A stretch of 64,000 bases of DNA from Nymphaea colorata (GCF_008831285.2 NC_045150.1:7514001-7578000), one strand, 5' to 3'; shown: positions 11,701-24,745, counted from the stretch's first letter. A program made the numbers and translations. Notes: generated from the sequence alone by a model not told the origin.

Positions 11701-14110
11701 TTATCAAGGATATGGCGGTGCGAAATTCACCGGAAAGATCATTCGCAGTAACCCTAGCTGGTAGTTTCATTGAGTCGCAGCAGTTGTCTCACTGTTACTC
11801 TAAATTATCATTGACACGATTCCTGCGTCAATAAAAAGTGACTACCTAAATCACCTCAACTATCTTCTGTGACGTTTATTTTGATCTTTTTCAACGCTAA
11901 AGTATAGCATCTTTAGAACCTGCCAATATTTCGAAGGCCTTATCATGTGTCATGATTTTCAAAGGCAGTTTTATAAGCTAAAATTATTGTAGAAATTTAT
12001 TTTAAAAGAGTTTTAAGGAGAAAAAAATCGTTAAGAATTTTGAGTTAGTAGTTAAACTTGTAGTGAAACTTCCTCAATATCTATTTTGTACTGGTTATTA
12101 TGATCAGTATATAAATTAGATCATCCTAATCATGTTGATAATGACTTTTTCAACCTTTTATAAATGGTTGTTAAGTTGGAAGGGCTTCTCAATTATCAAG
12201 TCAACCGAGATTCAAGGTCTGGATTTAATGCAGACAATGACCTTTAACACTAGTTCTTGAAAGTGTGTGTGAAAATAGATCCTCAAGAGTGTCGGTGCAA
12301 CGGTTGGGGCGAGGTGATAGGCAGTCAGTCTTCATTTCGAACTATTGTGGCCTCAACCCTCTGTGCTGCAAAAGCAGGGAATCGATATGCAAGTTGAAGT
12401 ATAATGAGGGTGCCTCCTCAAATCACCATAGAACAGTGGGAATAGCCTCTTGCTCACCCAAAAGTATGTATGAAACAATTTTTTCTTTTGACATGCATAT
12501 AAAGTTTATATACACAGCCACAAAATCTGGCTTCTAATGGCAAAGACAGTGAAAATGAAAATTCTTTATTCTGTCACTTTCTCTCGCACTGCTTAGATCG
12601 AGATAGAAATCAGCCCCCTGAATTGATTAATTAACTTTTATTTGTGAAATATTACAACATTATAGATATCAACGATCTTAGGAATGATTCGATAGGAAAC
12701 ATAGGTTAAATGATTTTTGGCCGTTTTAAAAAATGTTTTGACTGAGTTTTTATTGATATATCAAATTAAGGTAACATTGACAAAAAAAAGTTTAAAAATA
12801 TAGATAAATAAAATTACTTATATAATAAATTATAAATATATATATGCTCTCGCCTCACCTGCACCCAATTTTTTTAGAACTTACCACATCTTACATCGGC
12901 ACCCGCACCCCGTACACATGTGACATAGCTGTCAAGGTTTTTCGGAGAATCAGAATCTATATATATGTGGGATAATTCTATATTACTGGTCATGTTGAAG
13001 AGGACAACTAAAAATTAAAATCCACTGCTAGAAGTACCATATTGTTAATGTTTATACATGAACTAATTGTTAGTAATAGATTTTTAAATTTTAGTCATCC
13101 AGCAACATTCGACACATGACAATATAAAACTCATATATAATATATAAAAGAAAAACCAACAAATGATTTTTACAACGTTGGAGTCTCTCTCTGTCTCCAT
13201 AGTCAAATACATGAAGCACCGACCAGTTTTTGTCAAATCCATTACGCATCGTTGTGTAATACAAAAGAGCTATTTGTCTACAGCAGAACTTATTTGTCCG
13301 AAATGGGGGGAAAATCTTGGAGCTGGAAAGATGTGGACTGCTGTGGAAAAAAATCTTAAAAAAAAAAAATTGGTGCTCATGAACTCATATATGCGGACGA
13401 GAATGGGTTGATTTGGGATACAATTTTTGTATAATATTCCATTGGAATCTTGCAACACATACTTCTAAGTGTTTTAAAATGACTTTTTGTTGTTGAACGT
13501 GCTTATTTATTACTCATTGTTAAATATGTACGACATCCAGTATTTTATAATGTTCAGTACATGCTTCTAGAGAGGTGCAATTAAGTGACTGATAGAATCG
13601 AACATTTGGTGATGAAATACTATTAGTTTTTTTATATAATTATCTAATCCGATATCACAGGCTTTCTTAAGTAAATGGACCGCAATGTAGAACAACTTTT
13701 TTACATGAAAAAAAACACTCGTTAATTTGCTGTCTTTTTCTTTAAAAGACTGCTGAAAATGAGCCTTAACAATGTCCAAACTTACTCTAAAATGCAGCTG
13801 TTGGTAGATTTCAATACACCATATACTCAATTTAGGTGTTTTGAGGAACATAACATAGGTGGTTGGACATACAAATCAATGAAAGTTTAGTTATGGGTGT
13901 TACTTCTTTCTATTGTAAATGGTAAAAATGTGATACTTGACAGGGGACCTCACCTAAATACTAGTTGATATCTTTCTCCGAAAACGAATGTCTCATATTG
14001 CAGTAAAACTTTTTCTACCTCATTACAAGAAAACAATCAAATCGTTTTTTTATTGTATCTAATATTGGAAAACAGACCAACGTATTCAGCTGGAGTACAT
14101 TAATTGCCTG
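11701..14110. other. AT-rich intergenic stretch
   Basis: No gene recognised. Short motifs near 11800-11835 (CATTGACACG, TGCGTCAATAAA) recall the CACTA-like motifs at 7.6-8.0 kb. The remainder is AT-rich with scattered short open frames that show no domain. Confidence 0.4.
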
Positions 14111-14117
14111 CGTTTAC

Positions 14118-14200
14118 AACTGAGAGAGAGAGAGAGAGATGGTGGGTCTGTGTGCATGCGCGTCAGAGTTGACCTTGGGATTTTCAGAGAGAGAGAGAGG
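14118..14200. repeat. Two short (GA)n tracts 3' of the DREB gene
   Basis: GA runs at about 14121-14138 and 14187-14200, separated by unique sequence. They lie within the likely 3' UTR or just downstream of the minus-strand DREB gene. Confidence 0.85.
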
Positions 14201-14356
14201 AATGGGGGAGGAGGGTGGACTGTGGAGACTCGGTTATGGAACATTTACGTAGGTGCTGAAAAAAAGAAGAAGAAAAAATAAGCACAAAAAGGTGCAAGAG
14301 ACTTTCAACCCGCAAACGAGGGAGGGAGACAAGAGTCCGGCCGGCATCTTCATCCG

Positions 14357-14971
14357 CTAGGAGACGCAGGAAAAGTTCCACAGGCACACATCCGTAACGC
14401 AATCCGGCGACCACTCTTCCACCTCTCCCACGGCCTGCCCGCAGTCCAATCCCGACCACCACTCCTCGTTGATGTTCCCCTTGAGCAATGCCGGCAACTC
14501 CTCCCAGAAGTCGTCCTTGTTGCCATCTCGTCCTTCGCCACCAACGACGAACTCTTCGGCGACCCCCACCACCAAGGCGGCTCCACCATCCGCACAGGAA
14601 CCCGTCACCGACTTCCCCACGAAAGACGAGGCAGCCGCTGCAGCGGCGGCCTGGATGTCCCTAGGGGAGGAGGTGGCGGGACGTGGAAGAAGCTCCGCCT
14701 CGTCCGGGAAGTTGAGGGCTGCCTTCCTCCCCTTCAGGCACAACGCCGCCGCGTCGTATGCTCGCGCGGCCATCTCCGGAGTCGGGAACGACCCCAGCCA
14801 AATCCTCGACTTCTTCCGCGGCTCTCGGATCTCCGATACCCACCTTCCCCACCGCCTCTTCCTTACCCCCCTGAACACTGGATGCCTCGTCGCTTCTCCG
14901 CTACTGCCGCCCACCGCCTTTCGCCTCTCATCCGCCGGAATTTCCGATCTCCGGTCGCTGGACGCCTTCAT
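14357..14971 (-). CDS. DREB-type AP2/ERF transcription factor
   Basis: A single-exon gene of 204 aa with one AP2 DNA-binding domain at about residues 32-89: [19 protein letters not shown], then [18 protein letters not shown] and LNFP. Val45 (in RWVSE) and Glu50 (in REP) are the residues typical of DREB proteins, which bind the DRE/CRT core (A/GCCGAC) and regulate stress or developmental genes in the nucleus. [17 protein letters not shown] right after the domain resembles the DREB A-4/TINY-like subgroup. The C-terminus is acidic with Trp-rich pieces (EEWWSGL, EEWSPD), a plausible activation region. I chose the ATG at 14971-14969 because the frame upstream meets a TGA after a GTG codon and has no earlier ATG. 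GC-rich coding sequence contrasts with the AT-rich surroundings, as is usual for intronless DREB genes. The family is certain; the subgroup is inferred. Confidence 0.93.
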   Translation of the reverse strand: MKASSDRRSEIPADERRKAVGGSSGEATRHPVFRGVRKRRWGRWVSEIREPRKKSRIWLGSFPTPEMAARAYDAAALCLKGRKAALNFPDEAELLPRPATSSPRDIQAAAAAAASSFVGKSVTGSCADGGAALVVGVAEEFVVGGEGRDGNKDDFWEELPALLKGNINEEWWSGLDCGQAVGEVEEWSPDCVTDVCLWNFSCVS

Positions 14972-15014
14972 CTCCCTTCCGTTCCCCGCTCGCTCCCTCC
15001 TCACTCCCCATCCT

Positions 15015-15024
15015 CAATATATGG
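15015..15024 (-). promoter_or_regulatory. Possible TATA box of the DREB gene
   Basis: On the minus strand CATATATTG lies about 45 bases upstream of the chosen ATG. If used, the 5' UTR would be very short (roughly 15-20 bases), so this is only a candidate. Confidence 0.25.
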
Positions 15025-15059
15025 CTCCTCGTGAAAACTGAAGCCTCGCTTTCAAAGAT

Positions 15060-17160
15060 AACTGGAAAAAGTACATTTAAAACGTGGCCCAATCAAATCA
15101 GTTTAATAGGACACGTTGGATGATGTCAGCCGTAGGATGCCCTCTGTATCCTACGGAGAAAAAATCCCACTAGCCTCCTCTCGTGGGCTCCAGCTGGGTT
15201 GCCAGTACGATCTTGCCAGGTAAGAGGAGGGATTATGGATCCATATCATGAAAAACCCGACCCGATCCATTATTGGTCCCTTGGACCCTGTGTAATTGCA
15301 CGTGGTGAGAGCGACCCTTTCGGTCTTTAGAAACGTGGTGCGTGGCTTCACGTGTCCTTCCGCCGAGCCCACTTCACTTCAGGCTAAGTCGTCGAGCCCA
15401 GCTCGAGTCAAGTCCCCTACCATAAAAAGAATAAGAATTTGACTGGAACCTTCGCCTCTCCTCACTCAATCCAAACGAAAGGTACATCAAATTTATGACC
15501 GAATAAATGAATGGAGGGTAGATATTTTGATTCTGTAAGTTTCTTCTTGTATTATTTTTTTTAAAGGAAATGTGATTTGACAGATGAGATTACTTAATCT
15601 ACTGGACTGCTTAGCACGCACTGACACTCCCCATTACGTGCCATGTGACGAACCCTAAAAGCCGTGAGTACGTAAGTTAAAGAGCATGCATGCGTATTTA
15701 TGTGCCTCCCCACGAATAATTTTCTTTAGACAACTTGTTCATTGTTTATAAATGTTGTAGGTCATTATGTTCAACCATATGCTGGGGATGTTTCCTTGGG
15801 TACGCAAAGCGGCTGCTTGGACGAATCGAAGAAGTACTCCATACGTTTCATTTGAAGCGAATATGCTCTTTATAAACACCCACTAAAATTAGCAGAGAGA
15901 TGAGTTTTTTTAATAAACCAAAATGAAAAAATAAGTTTACATTTTAGAGAAAGAGACACGTCAGAAATTTAATCCCGTATTAAAGATTATGAGGAATCTT
16001 TAAGAGCTTATAAAAGAGGGTCATCAAAAAGATGATTGTCTTGTCTTGGTGCTTAATAGTTTTGTTGTGGTTAGAGCCGAAAATGTTAGGGGTGGGTTGG
16101 GATCCACTGAACCAAGGGCCCGAGCTCAAAAGTGAGTCGGGTTGTTTCAGAACGAAAAAGGAGGACCTCTCTTTGATTGATGTGAGGAAGAAGGCAATCT
16201 TGGTAAAATAACACAAAATCAATGTACTAAACTTATGGATCAACTGCATCTCTAACTTGTAGCTTTCAAAAGGTAAGTCCGTGTTCGACTTTTCATCAAT
16301 AGTGGATGAATTAATTATGCAGCACTCAGTAAATTATCCAAAGTTTTGCCACAAGGATGACAACATTATTCTTAAATATAACCGGTTTTGAATGTAGTGC
16401 AATAAAGACCTTTGAAATGTCGTTGTTACACTTTTTTGGCGTGTGCATGTCAAACGTGCATGACATGTGACAGCTTGTAGTAACCCAGCAAACACCGTCG
16501 CAGTACTGTCATTCTCTCCTTTGGCTGGTCCTCACAAAATAGTACAATATGCTGAGGTTTGAAAATGTCCCATGGCCACTAAATAATTTTTTTTTTTGAA
16601 AATTTTTAATAAGGGTCAAGCCATCTTTTCTCTAAAATATTTTAAGGCACAACTAAAATTTTTGAAAAATTTAATGGGTAAAATTTAAATGTTTAAAACT
16701 TGAGAGGGTGATGACTCTCTGCCAATTTCACCTTTCCTTCTATCCCTGTATGCAGAAGAAGGTTATATGCTGCATCATCACAGGAGTGTGAAATGATAAA
16801 AAAATATCCTTAAGGAAGTGCAAAACGGAGGGTTTTAAAAGGACAAAAGGAAAATTGTAAACAAGGTTAAAAGTTTAAAAGATACACTTCATCATAAAAT
16901 ATTTTTAAAATACTCCACTTTTCCCTCTGTTTCCTTTGAGTGTACATTTGTTGCAGGAACAGGCAACTCGATCTCGTTACAACCTGAGGAGCAGTGTTGG
17001 TCCATAAGAAGTTTGCAGCCCAGCTCAAACAAGTAGAATGTGGCATTACCGAGTAAGAGAAAGGTGAAGATAATGGAAAGGATTGAATAACATGACGAAC
17101 GGGAGCCATACATAGATTGGGAGCATGGATTCATAGAGAACAAGAAGTAGGTCGGACAGT
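15060..17160. other. Upstream region of the DREB gene and intergenic DNA
   Basis: No gene recognised. 15100-15480 is GC-moderate and is the likely distal promoter of the minus-strand DREB gene. Beyond it the sequence is AT-rich with short open frames lacking any domain. Confidence 0.35.
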
Positions 17161-17164
17161 AAAT

Positions 17165-17540
17165 CAATGGCAAAGCCAGAAAAAAGTTTTAGAAAAGGGA
17201 CACTCTTCACATATTTTCGTATCAAATGGAGCACTCATATACATAATTTAGCAAATATTCAAAAATATTAGTTTGAAAATGAAAAAAAAAAAAACCTTTG
17301 ATGGCCTGGTGTGCCGATATGCAGGGGCAGAGCGAAGGCAGGGCCTGAATGGGCTCTAGCCCCACCTCGATTTTTTTTTTTTTAAATTTACATGTAAATT
17401 TTTAAAAAATTTCACTTGTTCTACGTAAAAATTTTTGAAAAATGATCTTTCGGCCTTAGTTAAAATTTAGAAACTTTAATTCGGCCCCCTTTATAAAAAA
17501 AATTTGAACTCTACCTATGCTCATATGTGGCTCCACCTAT
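17165..17540. repeat. Two degraded copies of the GGCGGAGCCA-ended repeat family
   Basis: ATGGCAAAGCCAGAAAA near 17167 and GGGGCAGAGCGAAGG near 17324 resemble the left end of the family whose clearest copy is at 57388-57563. GTGGCTCCACCTATGCAGTG near 17526-17545 resembles its right end. The interior has the usual GGGCC and poly-A/T stretches. Boundaries are approximate. Confidence 0.35.
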
Positions 17541-17544
17541 GCAG

Positions 17545-20500
17545 TGAAGCATATTAATTTGATTTGATTCGAGTTATCATTTGAAGCTCTTGGATCTGGA
17601 CTTGCTGTATGTTCAAACATTCTTAGCGTTTGCTTGTTTTAATTTGATCTCGATCTCGCTCCGGATCTTTCGGAGATTGGCTTTAAGTGCACTTAGCGCG
17701 GGAGTTTGTGGTCAGAATTCCTTCTTTCTCTAAAACTATTGCTTGATTTTCTCCTTCCCCAAATCATTTTCTTCTTCCCTTAAACTCATGGATGAATGGA
17801 TTTAGCACTGTCGTGGTGCCATGATCGGCACCCTCGCCTACCACCATCCTGAGCTTCACTGATCTGATGGTACTTCTTAAGAGAAGCCACACTCATGGGA
17901 TCGTTAAAATGAAGCTGCTTCTGGGGACGGGGATGATTTTCATCGTTGCAGCGAGTACTTCTGAAGCACCAATTACCCGAAACAGTCACATTCGCATGAA
18001 CTTCATAAAAAAAAAGAAAAGAAAAGACGTTAAAATAAATATGTAACGACACATTTACCTCATCAGTTAAACAAAACGAAAATAATTTTGTCCGCAGTAC
18101 TGAGGACAGTTTGTCCGCAGTATCCAAACGAGATCACTGCGGTGAAAAGAAAGCTGGATCTTCATCGGCCAGTCCGTTCCATGTTCACGTCATCTCAACG
18201 TCACTGTCTAACCCGTCTATTCAGCCTTTCCAATCCATCTTTCTGGTGGAGGAGGAAGAACCCGATCAGACACGTCTTTGTGATATTTTTTGGTTGGATG
18301 AAAAAGTACAGTGCTCAGAGGAACTTAACTGAACTTAACTTTGTTTGGACACATGTTGAAGTTGTAACATGGTTAAAAGTAAAAAATACCATTAAAATGT
18401 CACCGGTTGACTTTTTAAGCCTTGCTCGCTCGGCTCGTGCTGCGTCAAAGGTTTCCTCAGAATTTAAGTTTGTTAAAGTGTTCATCAATCTTTTGAGACT
18501 GTGGATTAGACGAGAAGTGCAAAGCACTCGACCCATCATCACCCAAATTTATTTTTTTGTAAATCATCAATAAGTTGTTGTCATGAGGCATTGTCAGAAC
18601 GTCGCCATTCTTTCAAGTACCTATCTATTTCCACACAAAATCTAGGTGGGGGAAGACTTCCCTTGAGAAGAAGTCTCCAGCCGAAACTAGTTGACGACGA
18701 TATGTCATTAAGTAAGGCGGCCGACCATCGCCTTACTCGACGATGAACACTCATTTGTTCATTCTCGCGTGTCTCTACACGATTGTGGAACGCAGTATAT
18801 GCGTCTTAAAAGAATTGTCCCTAACACATGCTTTTATACTAGTATTAGCAATTTATCATGTAATAATGATTCATGGTACTTTTAGTGACAATTTATTTAA
18901 TTTTTAATTATGTGACAACAACGAACAACAATTTCAATCATGTCAGACTTATAACGACATGCAATCACATCTTTGAAAGAAGTAGCTGTTTAGTTCATTG
19001 CTTTGGATTCGTTTCGAGGCGAGGCTCGGTGTAAGTTTGATGCGACCACACTACTTTGGGGTGGCAGCTTCCATCTTTTCGTCCGCGACAAATAACGACA
19101 GATTTGGACCCTTCTTCACCCGTCTTGATAATCTCAATATCCTGATCCACGTGAAAAAGAATATCAGCGGTTACTTTACATTATATTAGCAAACTAAACA
19201 ATTATACACACGCGCATGTATAACATATATTGGAAACTTCTGTCTACACATCTTGGACAATTTAATTTTAATTCTGAGTCCCACCGTTAATTAAATATTC
19301 AATAATGAGCATATATATGTCCAAGAGATGAAAATAGAATAATAAAAAAAATTGTCTAATTAGTCTCAAGGTCTAGCTGTTTTTTTCTCTTTATTAAATA
19401 ACTGACAACTTGGCTTCAATATTTGTCTCTTGTTGTTGACACCATTATTGAACATTTAGTCAAATATATATATATATATATATATAGCGAGAGAGAGAGA
19501 GAGAGAGAGAGAGAGCATGGTGAGTATGTCTAATTTATTGGCAAAATATATGTGGACAAAAATAATATTCAAGGACAAGATGTGGTCTTTAAATAAGACA
19601 TGAATCAATGCACATTAAACGCTATATCATTGACGTTAAAGATGAATAAATTGACTTAAATTAAAGGCCACAACTACATGAAAATGAAATTGAAAAATCT
19701 ATTCACATTAAGGCTACAAATTTACTGCGGAAGACCTTTTTTGGATGTCCAGATTCATGTAGGATACACTTTCTAAATGTTGGAGCTTTCCATAAATAAA
19801 CAAACGAACAAATATGAATTAAATGGACATAAAATATTTGAAAAAGCAAATATGTGGACCATATGCACTTGTTTATGAGCATTCGGACCAACTTCTTTGG
19901 TGATTTGTAAAGTGTTACACATACGCAAATTCATTTTTTCAAACACGTAAAAAAATAACCAGTGATATTTTGTCTTTGTAAACATAATTTGATGTGGGAA
20001 AATGACATACATGGTTGTGAAGTTGGACAACAATATTACAACGAAGCAGACAAGGAAAGATCATCCTATATATGAATTTGGATGCATCTAAGAAAGGACC
20101 CTTCAAAGTCGTGATTCTTTGTCGCAGGACCGCATGAGTTGCATATTTTGTCGTACGATCAACGATCGCGTGATGCATGCTTCCAAGTCTAATAATGCTT
20201 CAGCACTTGTAATTTCCTCCCGCAAGAGGCTGTCGAAGTAAAGGGCGGCTTTGTCACTACCACGTGAGCATGATGAATATGGGCAATAGTGCAATCATGT
20301 CCCATCTTTGCAAAGGCACTACGTTAAAACCAGTTACAGATCTTATTCACACGGGATCTTATTCTGATTGGATTCCGTATGCGGATTTCGTCTTCTTCTG
20401 TCAGGGAGAGTATGATCGAAATTGAATCTATTTTCACGCAACCGACGGCACCATTCTTTTATATATATATATATATATGTGTGTGTGTTTCAATTTTTTT

Positions 20501-20630
20501 CTACTACAAGGAATTTAGTCCTCCAATAAATAGAAAAACTTAATAGTTAAATCTTGGGTAAACCCCAAAATTCAACATCTTACATAAATCGTAAGAAAGT
20601 TTGGGACTAGGTGTTGATATATACTCCAAG
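17545..20630. other. Intergenic stretch with unrecognised open frames
   Basis: Open frames of 113 codons (minus, 17786-18127) and 161 codons (plus, 18088-18573) overlap here. The minus frame has a coding-like 3' half (QKQLHFNDPMSVASLKKYHQ), but I recognise no family in either. 18560-20450 is AT-rich with microsatellites. I would not call a gene. Confidence 0.3.
19464..19515. repeat. Compound (AT)n(GA)n microsatellite
   Basis: An AT run passes through GC into a GA run, about 52 bases in all. Confidence 0.95.
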
Positions 20631-20639
20631 AGGCTTCAC

Positions 20640-20860
20640 GTAGCTAGTCGGGCGGTTGTGCAGGTGAAGATTCTGTTGGCCATTTGATTCTTGTGGGTGC
20701 TAAGGTTCTGGATTGGAACTGGTGCAAAGTGTGATACTCTGGTTGATAGAGGTACTGTAGGTTTACTTAAGTCCTAAAGTAGCTCTAGACCTTAGAGGCA
20801 AGGGAATGGAGAGGGGGCTTTGGGCGTTCCGCCTCTTGGAAGAATCTCCACTACACCTTT
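20640..20860 (+). mobile_element. SINE-like element (candidate)
   Basis: TAGCTAGTCGGGCGGTTGTG resembles a polymerase III A box, followed about 35 bases later by a degenerate B box (GGCCATTTGATTCTTG). A body follows with GATACTCTGGTTGATAGAGGTAC and a purine-rich AAGGGAATGGAGAGGGGGC segment. The layout is shared with 22668-22850 and 39395-39565, which supports a family. The boxes are weak matches. Confidence 0.35.
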
Positions 20861-21655
20861 CAAGAGAAAAAGAAGTTAAAAAAAAGGGTCAGTTGGTTAA
20901 ATACATTAACAGCTAACAATGGTCTAAGACCAAGGAAGCAAAATTTATGGCTCAGTTTATAGAATTTTTCTTTGTAAATTTTTTTTGTCTGGCAGCCTTC
21001 CTTTTGCTGTTAAAGGCATGAAAGATCCTCGTTGCTTTTAATTTCCTATCACCGTCAACTGCTTTTCTTAAGTTTGACAAGTGCAGTGTCAGGTTAAAGT
21101 TTGCCAGTCAATTTTGAAAAAGCTGGAGAAGAACTGAAGTTCAGGTTACTTAGAGTGGATATAGCTGGGAAGCCATAAAAAACATGTCTCTTTCTGAAAT
21201 TAAGGGAAAGATTAGGTGGCCTGCCTGAATTTTTTAAGTTTCTTTCTTCCAGCTGAGCTGAGCAGCAAGATGAGGTACAGTGTCACATGCACAAAATGCT
21301 TGTAAACACTGCCCAATGTTTTAATTAGTGTAACCAAGCAGAACTTGTTATTAGCCAAGAAAAGCTGTATGCTAGTTTTCCAACATAAGACTTATTTATG
21401 ATATATTTAATATGAAAGATCCTCTAGATTTTGTAAAATAATGCCTTAATTTCTAAGTCCCTTAGTCAACATTGTAATATTTTTCAGGTGATGGATTTCC
21501 CAAGGTCCAAAGGAGCTCATGTAATGGGGCAGGCTATGCCTGTCAGATTTGCCCTCAGTCGTAATTTGACTATCATTGGCATCACTAGTTGCATATCCTG
21601 AGCTAATTTGGTGAAATTCTTGGAGCCGCTAGTAGTTGAACTAAGGGAATATTAG
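20861..21655. other. Unrecognised stretch
   Basis: Contains coding-like pieces, such as a plus-strand frame near 21490-21580 following TTTTTCAGGTGATGG that includes GAHVMGQAMPVRFALSRN. I recognise no protein, and stops close every frame within a few dozen codons. Confidence 0.25.
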
Positions 21656-21659
21656 TTAG

Positions 21660-22046
21660 TAGGGGCAAACACGAGCAGAGTCGAGCCCGAGTTTAGTCAG
21701 CTCAAGCTCGAGAATAGCTCGATGGAAGCAGCTCGAGCTCGACTCAGTAGTTACGTGTTGAGCACGAGCTCGACTCAATTAAGGCTCGACAAACTCGTTT
21801 GAATAGAATTGATATTCATCGTTACGTGTAGAGCTAGAGTAAACTCATTTTAATATATCAACTTGATTAAGGCTCAAACTCAACTCGACGGGTACGTGTT
21901 GAACTCGAACTCAACTCGATTATTTGAACTGAATCAACTCATGAACTCGACCTCGACTCATTAAGCAAATGACTCGGTTCAAACTCGTTCAAGAGCCGAG
22001 CTTTAATGAGTCGAGCTAGAGTAGCTTGATTCGTTGTTCCCCCATA
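21660..22046 (+). mobile_element. Non-autonomous hAT-like element, TAGGGGTGAAC family, copy 1
   Basis: Starts TAGGGGCAAACACGAGC and ends near GTTGTTCCCCCATA. The interior repeats GAGCTCGA/TCGAGCTC-type motifs with AACTCGTTTGAAT and AATATCA blocks. The copy at 45433-45894, in the opposite orientation, shares these blocks and has clearer ends. The right boundary here is approximate. Confidence 0.5.
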
Positions 22047-22049
22047 TCC

Positions 22050-22320
22050 GTTAGCCTTAGATTTGAAATCCTCAATATTTGAGAACCGTTGATTTAAGAT
22101 CAGACTCTCCCTACCCCGATCTTAAATCCGACTTTTTCTCAATAAAGATCTTAAATGTGAAACCTTAGGTTTGTCCTAAGATCCTTAGTTTCATGGACAA
22201 ATGAATTTTATTGTGTATCTTTTGTCACATCAGTAAAAACATGCTACATGATATCCAAATCAGATCTATGGATTTCAGATCTATGGATTTCAAACATGAG
22301 GCTATCAAACCGCCCTTAAC
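22050..22320. mobile_element. MITE remnant, GATC-rich family
   Basis: Repeated ATCTTAAAT, AGATCT and GGATTTCA motifs, followed by TATCAAACCGCCC, resemble the right end of the family seen at 6531, 34637 and 47741. An 18-base unit (CAGATCTATGGATTT plus three bases) is tandemly repeated near 22260-22294. Ends are not resolved. Confidence 0.35.
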
Positions 22321-22667
22321 CGTTTTTACTGGCTGCTCTTAGGAGATCAGTTCTGGTTTTGATTTTAAATCCCTTGTCCGGCATGTAAAACAGTCATGGC
22401 CATTTCCTTGACCTAGGGTGTTTGATAAGTAGAACAATGGGCTCTTGAAATAAATGAACCGAGAATAAATGCATTTTTCAAGAGCATCATGTTTTAATTT
22501 TAAAACATAGAGTGATTATCAACATTATTCATAAGGGCAACAATAAAAAATAGACATAACGACACAATATTTCCACACAATACTTCATGGGTCTTAAGAA
22601 CAAACATTATCATTTCGAACATGTCGCATAATAACATGGATTTCAATAACATAATCATAGTCTAAAG

Positions 22668-22850
22668 GGGTGTAGCGTATTTGATTGAGTTGGTGGGCCC
22701 ATGAGAGGTTTGATCCCTATAGGTGCTAGTCCTTTAAATTGCAATCTGCGACAGTATGACACTTTAGTTGATAGGTGTACTTTAGAAGCAAAGGGAAAAG
22801 GGCAGTTGGGAAGGGAGAGGGCTTCAGTCTTTTTTCGAGTGGCTTTCACT
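22668..22850 (+). mobile_element. SINE-like element (candidate)
   Basis: GTGTAGCGTATTTGATTGAG, then AGAGGTTTGATCCCTATAG, gives an A-box/B-box pair (AGGTTTGATCCC against the GGTTCGANNCC consensus) spaced like a tRNA-derived promoter. The body, with ACACTTTAGTTGATAGGTGTAC and AAGGGAAAAGGG, parallels the element at 20640. No clear poly-A tail or target duplication. Confidence 0.45.
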
Positions 22851-22936
22851 CACCCAAAGAACATAATCATATGTCAACAGACATGATTGCAAATTTTCAC
22901 ATCTGTGAAAATTGATTCTGTTATTTTTTAACACAT

Positions 22937-22981
<45 letters not shown>
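22937..22981. repeat. (AAT)n microsatellite
   Basis: About 15 uninterrupted TAA/AAT units. Confidence 0.95.
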
Positions 22982-22982
<1 letters not shown>

Positions 22983-23387
22983 GAAAATGATCTTGTTGGA
23001 GTAAGGTCGCTGTGCCATAATCAAGAACATAACTTTTCCCAGCGTGCGTGAGCCATACAAATTCTTGTGGCCAACCGTTGCCATCTCCACATTCTTTTAT
23101 GCAATGAAACACGCGTACAAAAAAAACCCGTGGTTCTCCGTTTTTAAATGATTCATCTTTTCTTAGAAACCCACATGTCACTAGAACCCATGGTTCTTCT
23201 TTCTTTTGGTCCCTCAAAGAAGGTTTTCAATGCAAGCTGGTGGGAGATCAGTCTCCCCCCACCTTTATTCAAAATAATTCTAAACGAACAAGATCAAAGC
23301 AAAAAAAGAGGAAACCAAAAGTACTACCAACATTGTCCGCTTCTTTCTTATCAAAGTCACAATTCTTGTCCAAAATATGCAAAGTAA

Positions 23388-23660
23388 AGGCATCAAGGGA
23401 AGGGACATAGCTCATACGAGAGGGCGGGAATGTGTTATGCAGCAGGTCCCCAGTTTGACCTGCGAGAGTTATCAATTTTTTATAAGGGGACCATATTAAA
23501 ATTCATAAATTTTGACAGGAGCCAAAATATTATTCTTTAAAATTTTTATACAAGACAACTTAAATTTTCTAAAATGTACATGTAATTTTTTTAAGGGAGG
23601 GCCCAAGCCCCTACGGCCCCCCTCATTAGAAGTAATTCATAAATGTCACCAAGTTGGTGC
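23388..23660 (+). repeat. SINE-like fragment followed by a GGGCC-rich repeat copy
   Basis: TAGCTCATACGAGAGGGCGG near 23408 and CCCCAGTTTGACCTGCG near 23450 mimic A and B boxes. 23485-23640 then carries the AAAATT/GGGCCCAAGCCCCTACGG pattern of the dispersed repeat also seen at 29040, 40215 and 56270. Both assignments rest on similarity within the window. Confidence 0.35.
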
Positions 23661-24743
23661 GACTTTATGGGGCCATTTGACATTGGGAATAAGAACAAAT
23701 TGTTACATGTATCTGCTCCAAGTGAAAAGATTTGTTACTGTTTCACTTGCCAAATAACCCGTGTGATGTGAGTTCTAAATGTGAAACTCCTTTGAATTCC
23801 CATAAAGGCTGAAGCTAGATAGGTGTACTACCAAATCGACGTTAAGTTGTTTGTGAACCAAGAAGATCTCAACCATGTGACCATTCATCTCTCTTTCTAA
23901 GTTGAATACAACATCTGACCTACCTTACACTGACATGCACATGTATTATTTAATATCAAAGTATTTTGTAATCATTGATACCACACAATGGGCTAAATGA
24001 AGCTAATACTACAAGATTTAGCATTTGTAAGACAAATTTCACTTAATTAATATAATTGTCCATATAGTGTAATATCTTCATAAATTAAAGCGTTTAATTT
24101 TGCACTGTTGAAACATGAGTCTTAATATTTTCATTTGGGATTCTTTCAGAAACCAAACGAGTTTTAATTTATTAAAAACAAGAAACATGTTTTTGCAAAA
24201 CACTTTCATCGAGAACTTTTACCTTTGGTTTACGTAAGGTTTCTCCATTTGGTAGTGAGATTGAAAGGGACAACAAATACGACAAGAAAAATAACAACAA
24301 CAACGATAATGTATTAGCAGCCAGCTCGTGCATCATTGTCCAACTATCAGTCATCTTGGGTAAGAAGTAAAAAATCAAAATTAAGGTTCCGAAAATTTAC
24401 TATAAATGCAATAGTGTCATTCTTTGTCCTTGAATACATAAATGGCCTTCGAAGAACATAACAAAGAAAGAAAAAAATCAACTTTTCCGTATTTGTGGTC
24501 CAGCGCATGTGCGTTATAATGGGGATTCTCATGAAAAATGTGAAATATAGAAACGATTAGAAAAAAACCACACATTAAAAAAGCTACATTAACGTCTAAC
24601 ATGATCCATCTTTTGCGGTCTTCTAAATTTGAAATTATAAAAAAAATTATATATATATATATATATACGTTTAATCTCATTTTAATCGATAACTCATATG
24701 ATTTTCATTAAGTCGATCTAATATGTATGAGAGTCTGGTACTT

Positions 24744-24745
<2 letters not shown>

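Noticed and set aside
14972..15004. Extension of the DREB protein by 11 residues from a GTG
   Set aside because: GTG is not a plausible plant start here; the first ATG in frame is at 14971 and a TGA lies just upstream.
14469..15041. 190-codon plus-strand frame opposite the DREB gene
   Set aside because: It is the GC-rich shadow of the minus-strand AP2 gene and has no domain of its own.
22936..23217. Frame ending in a long run of leucines or tyrosines
   Set aside because: Produced by the (AAT)n microsatellite.
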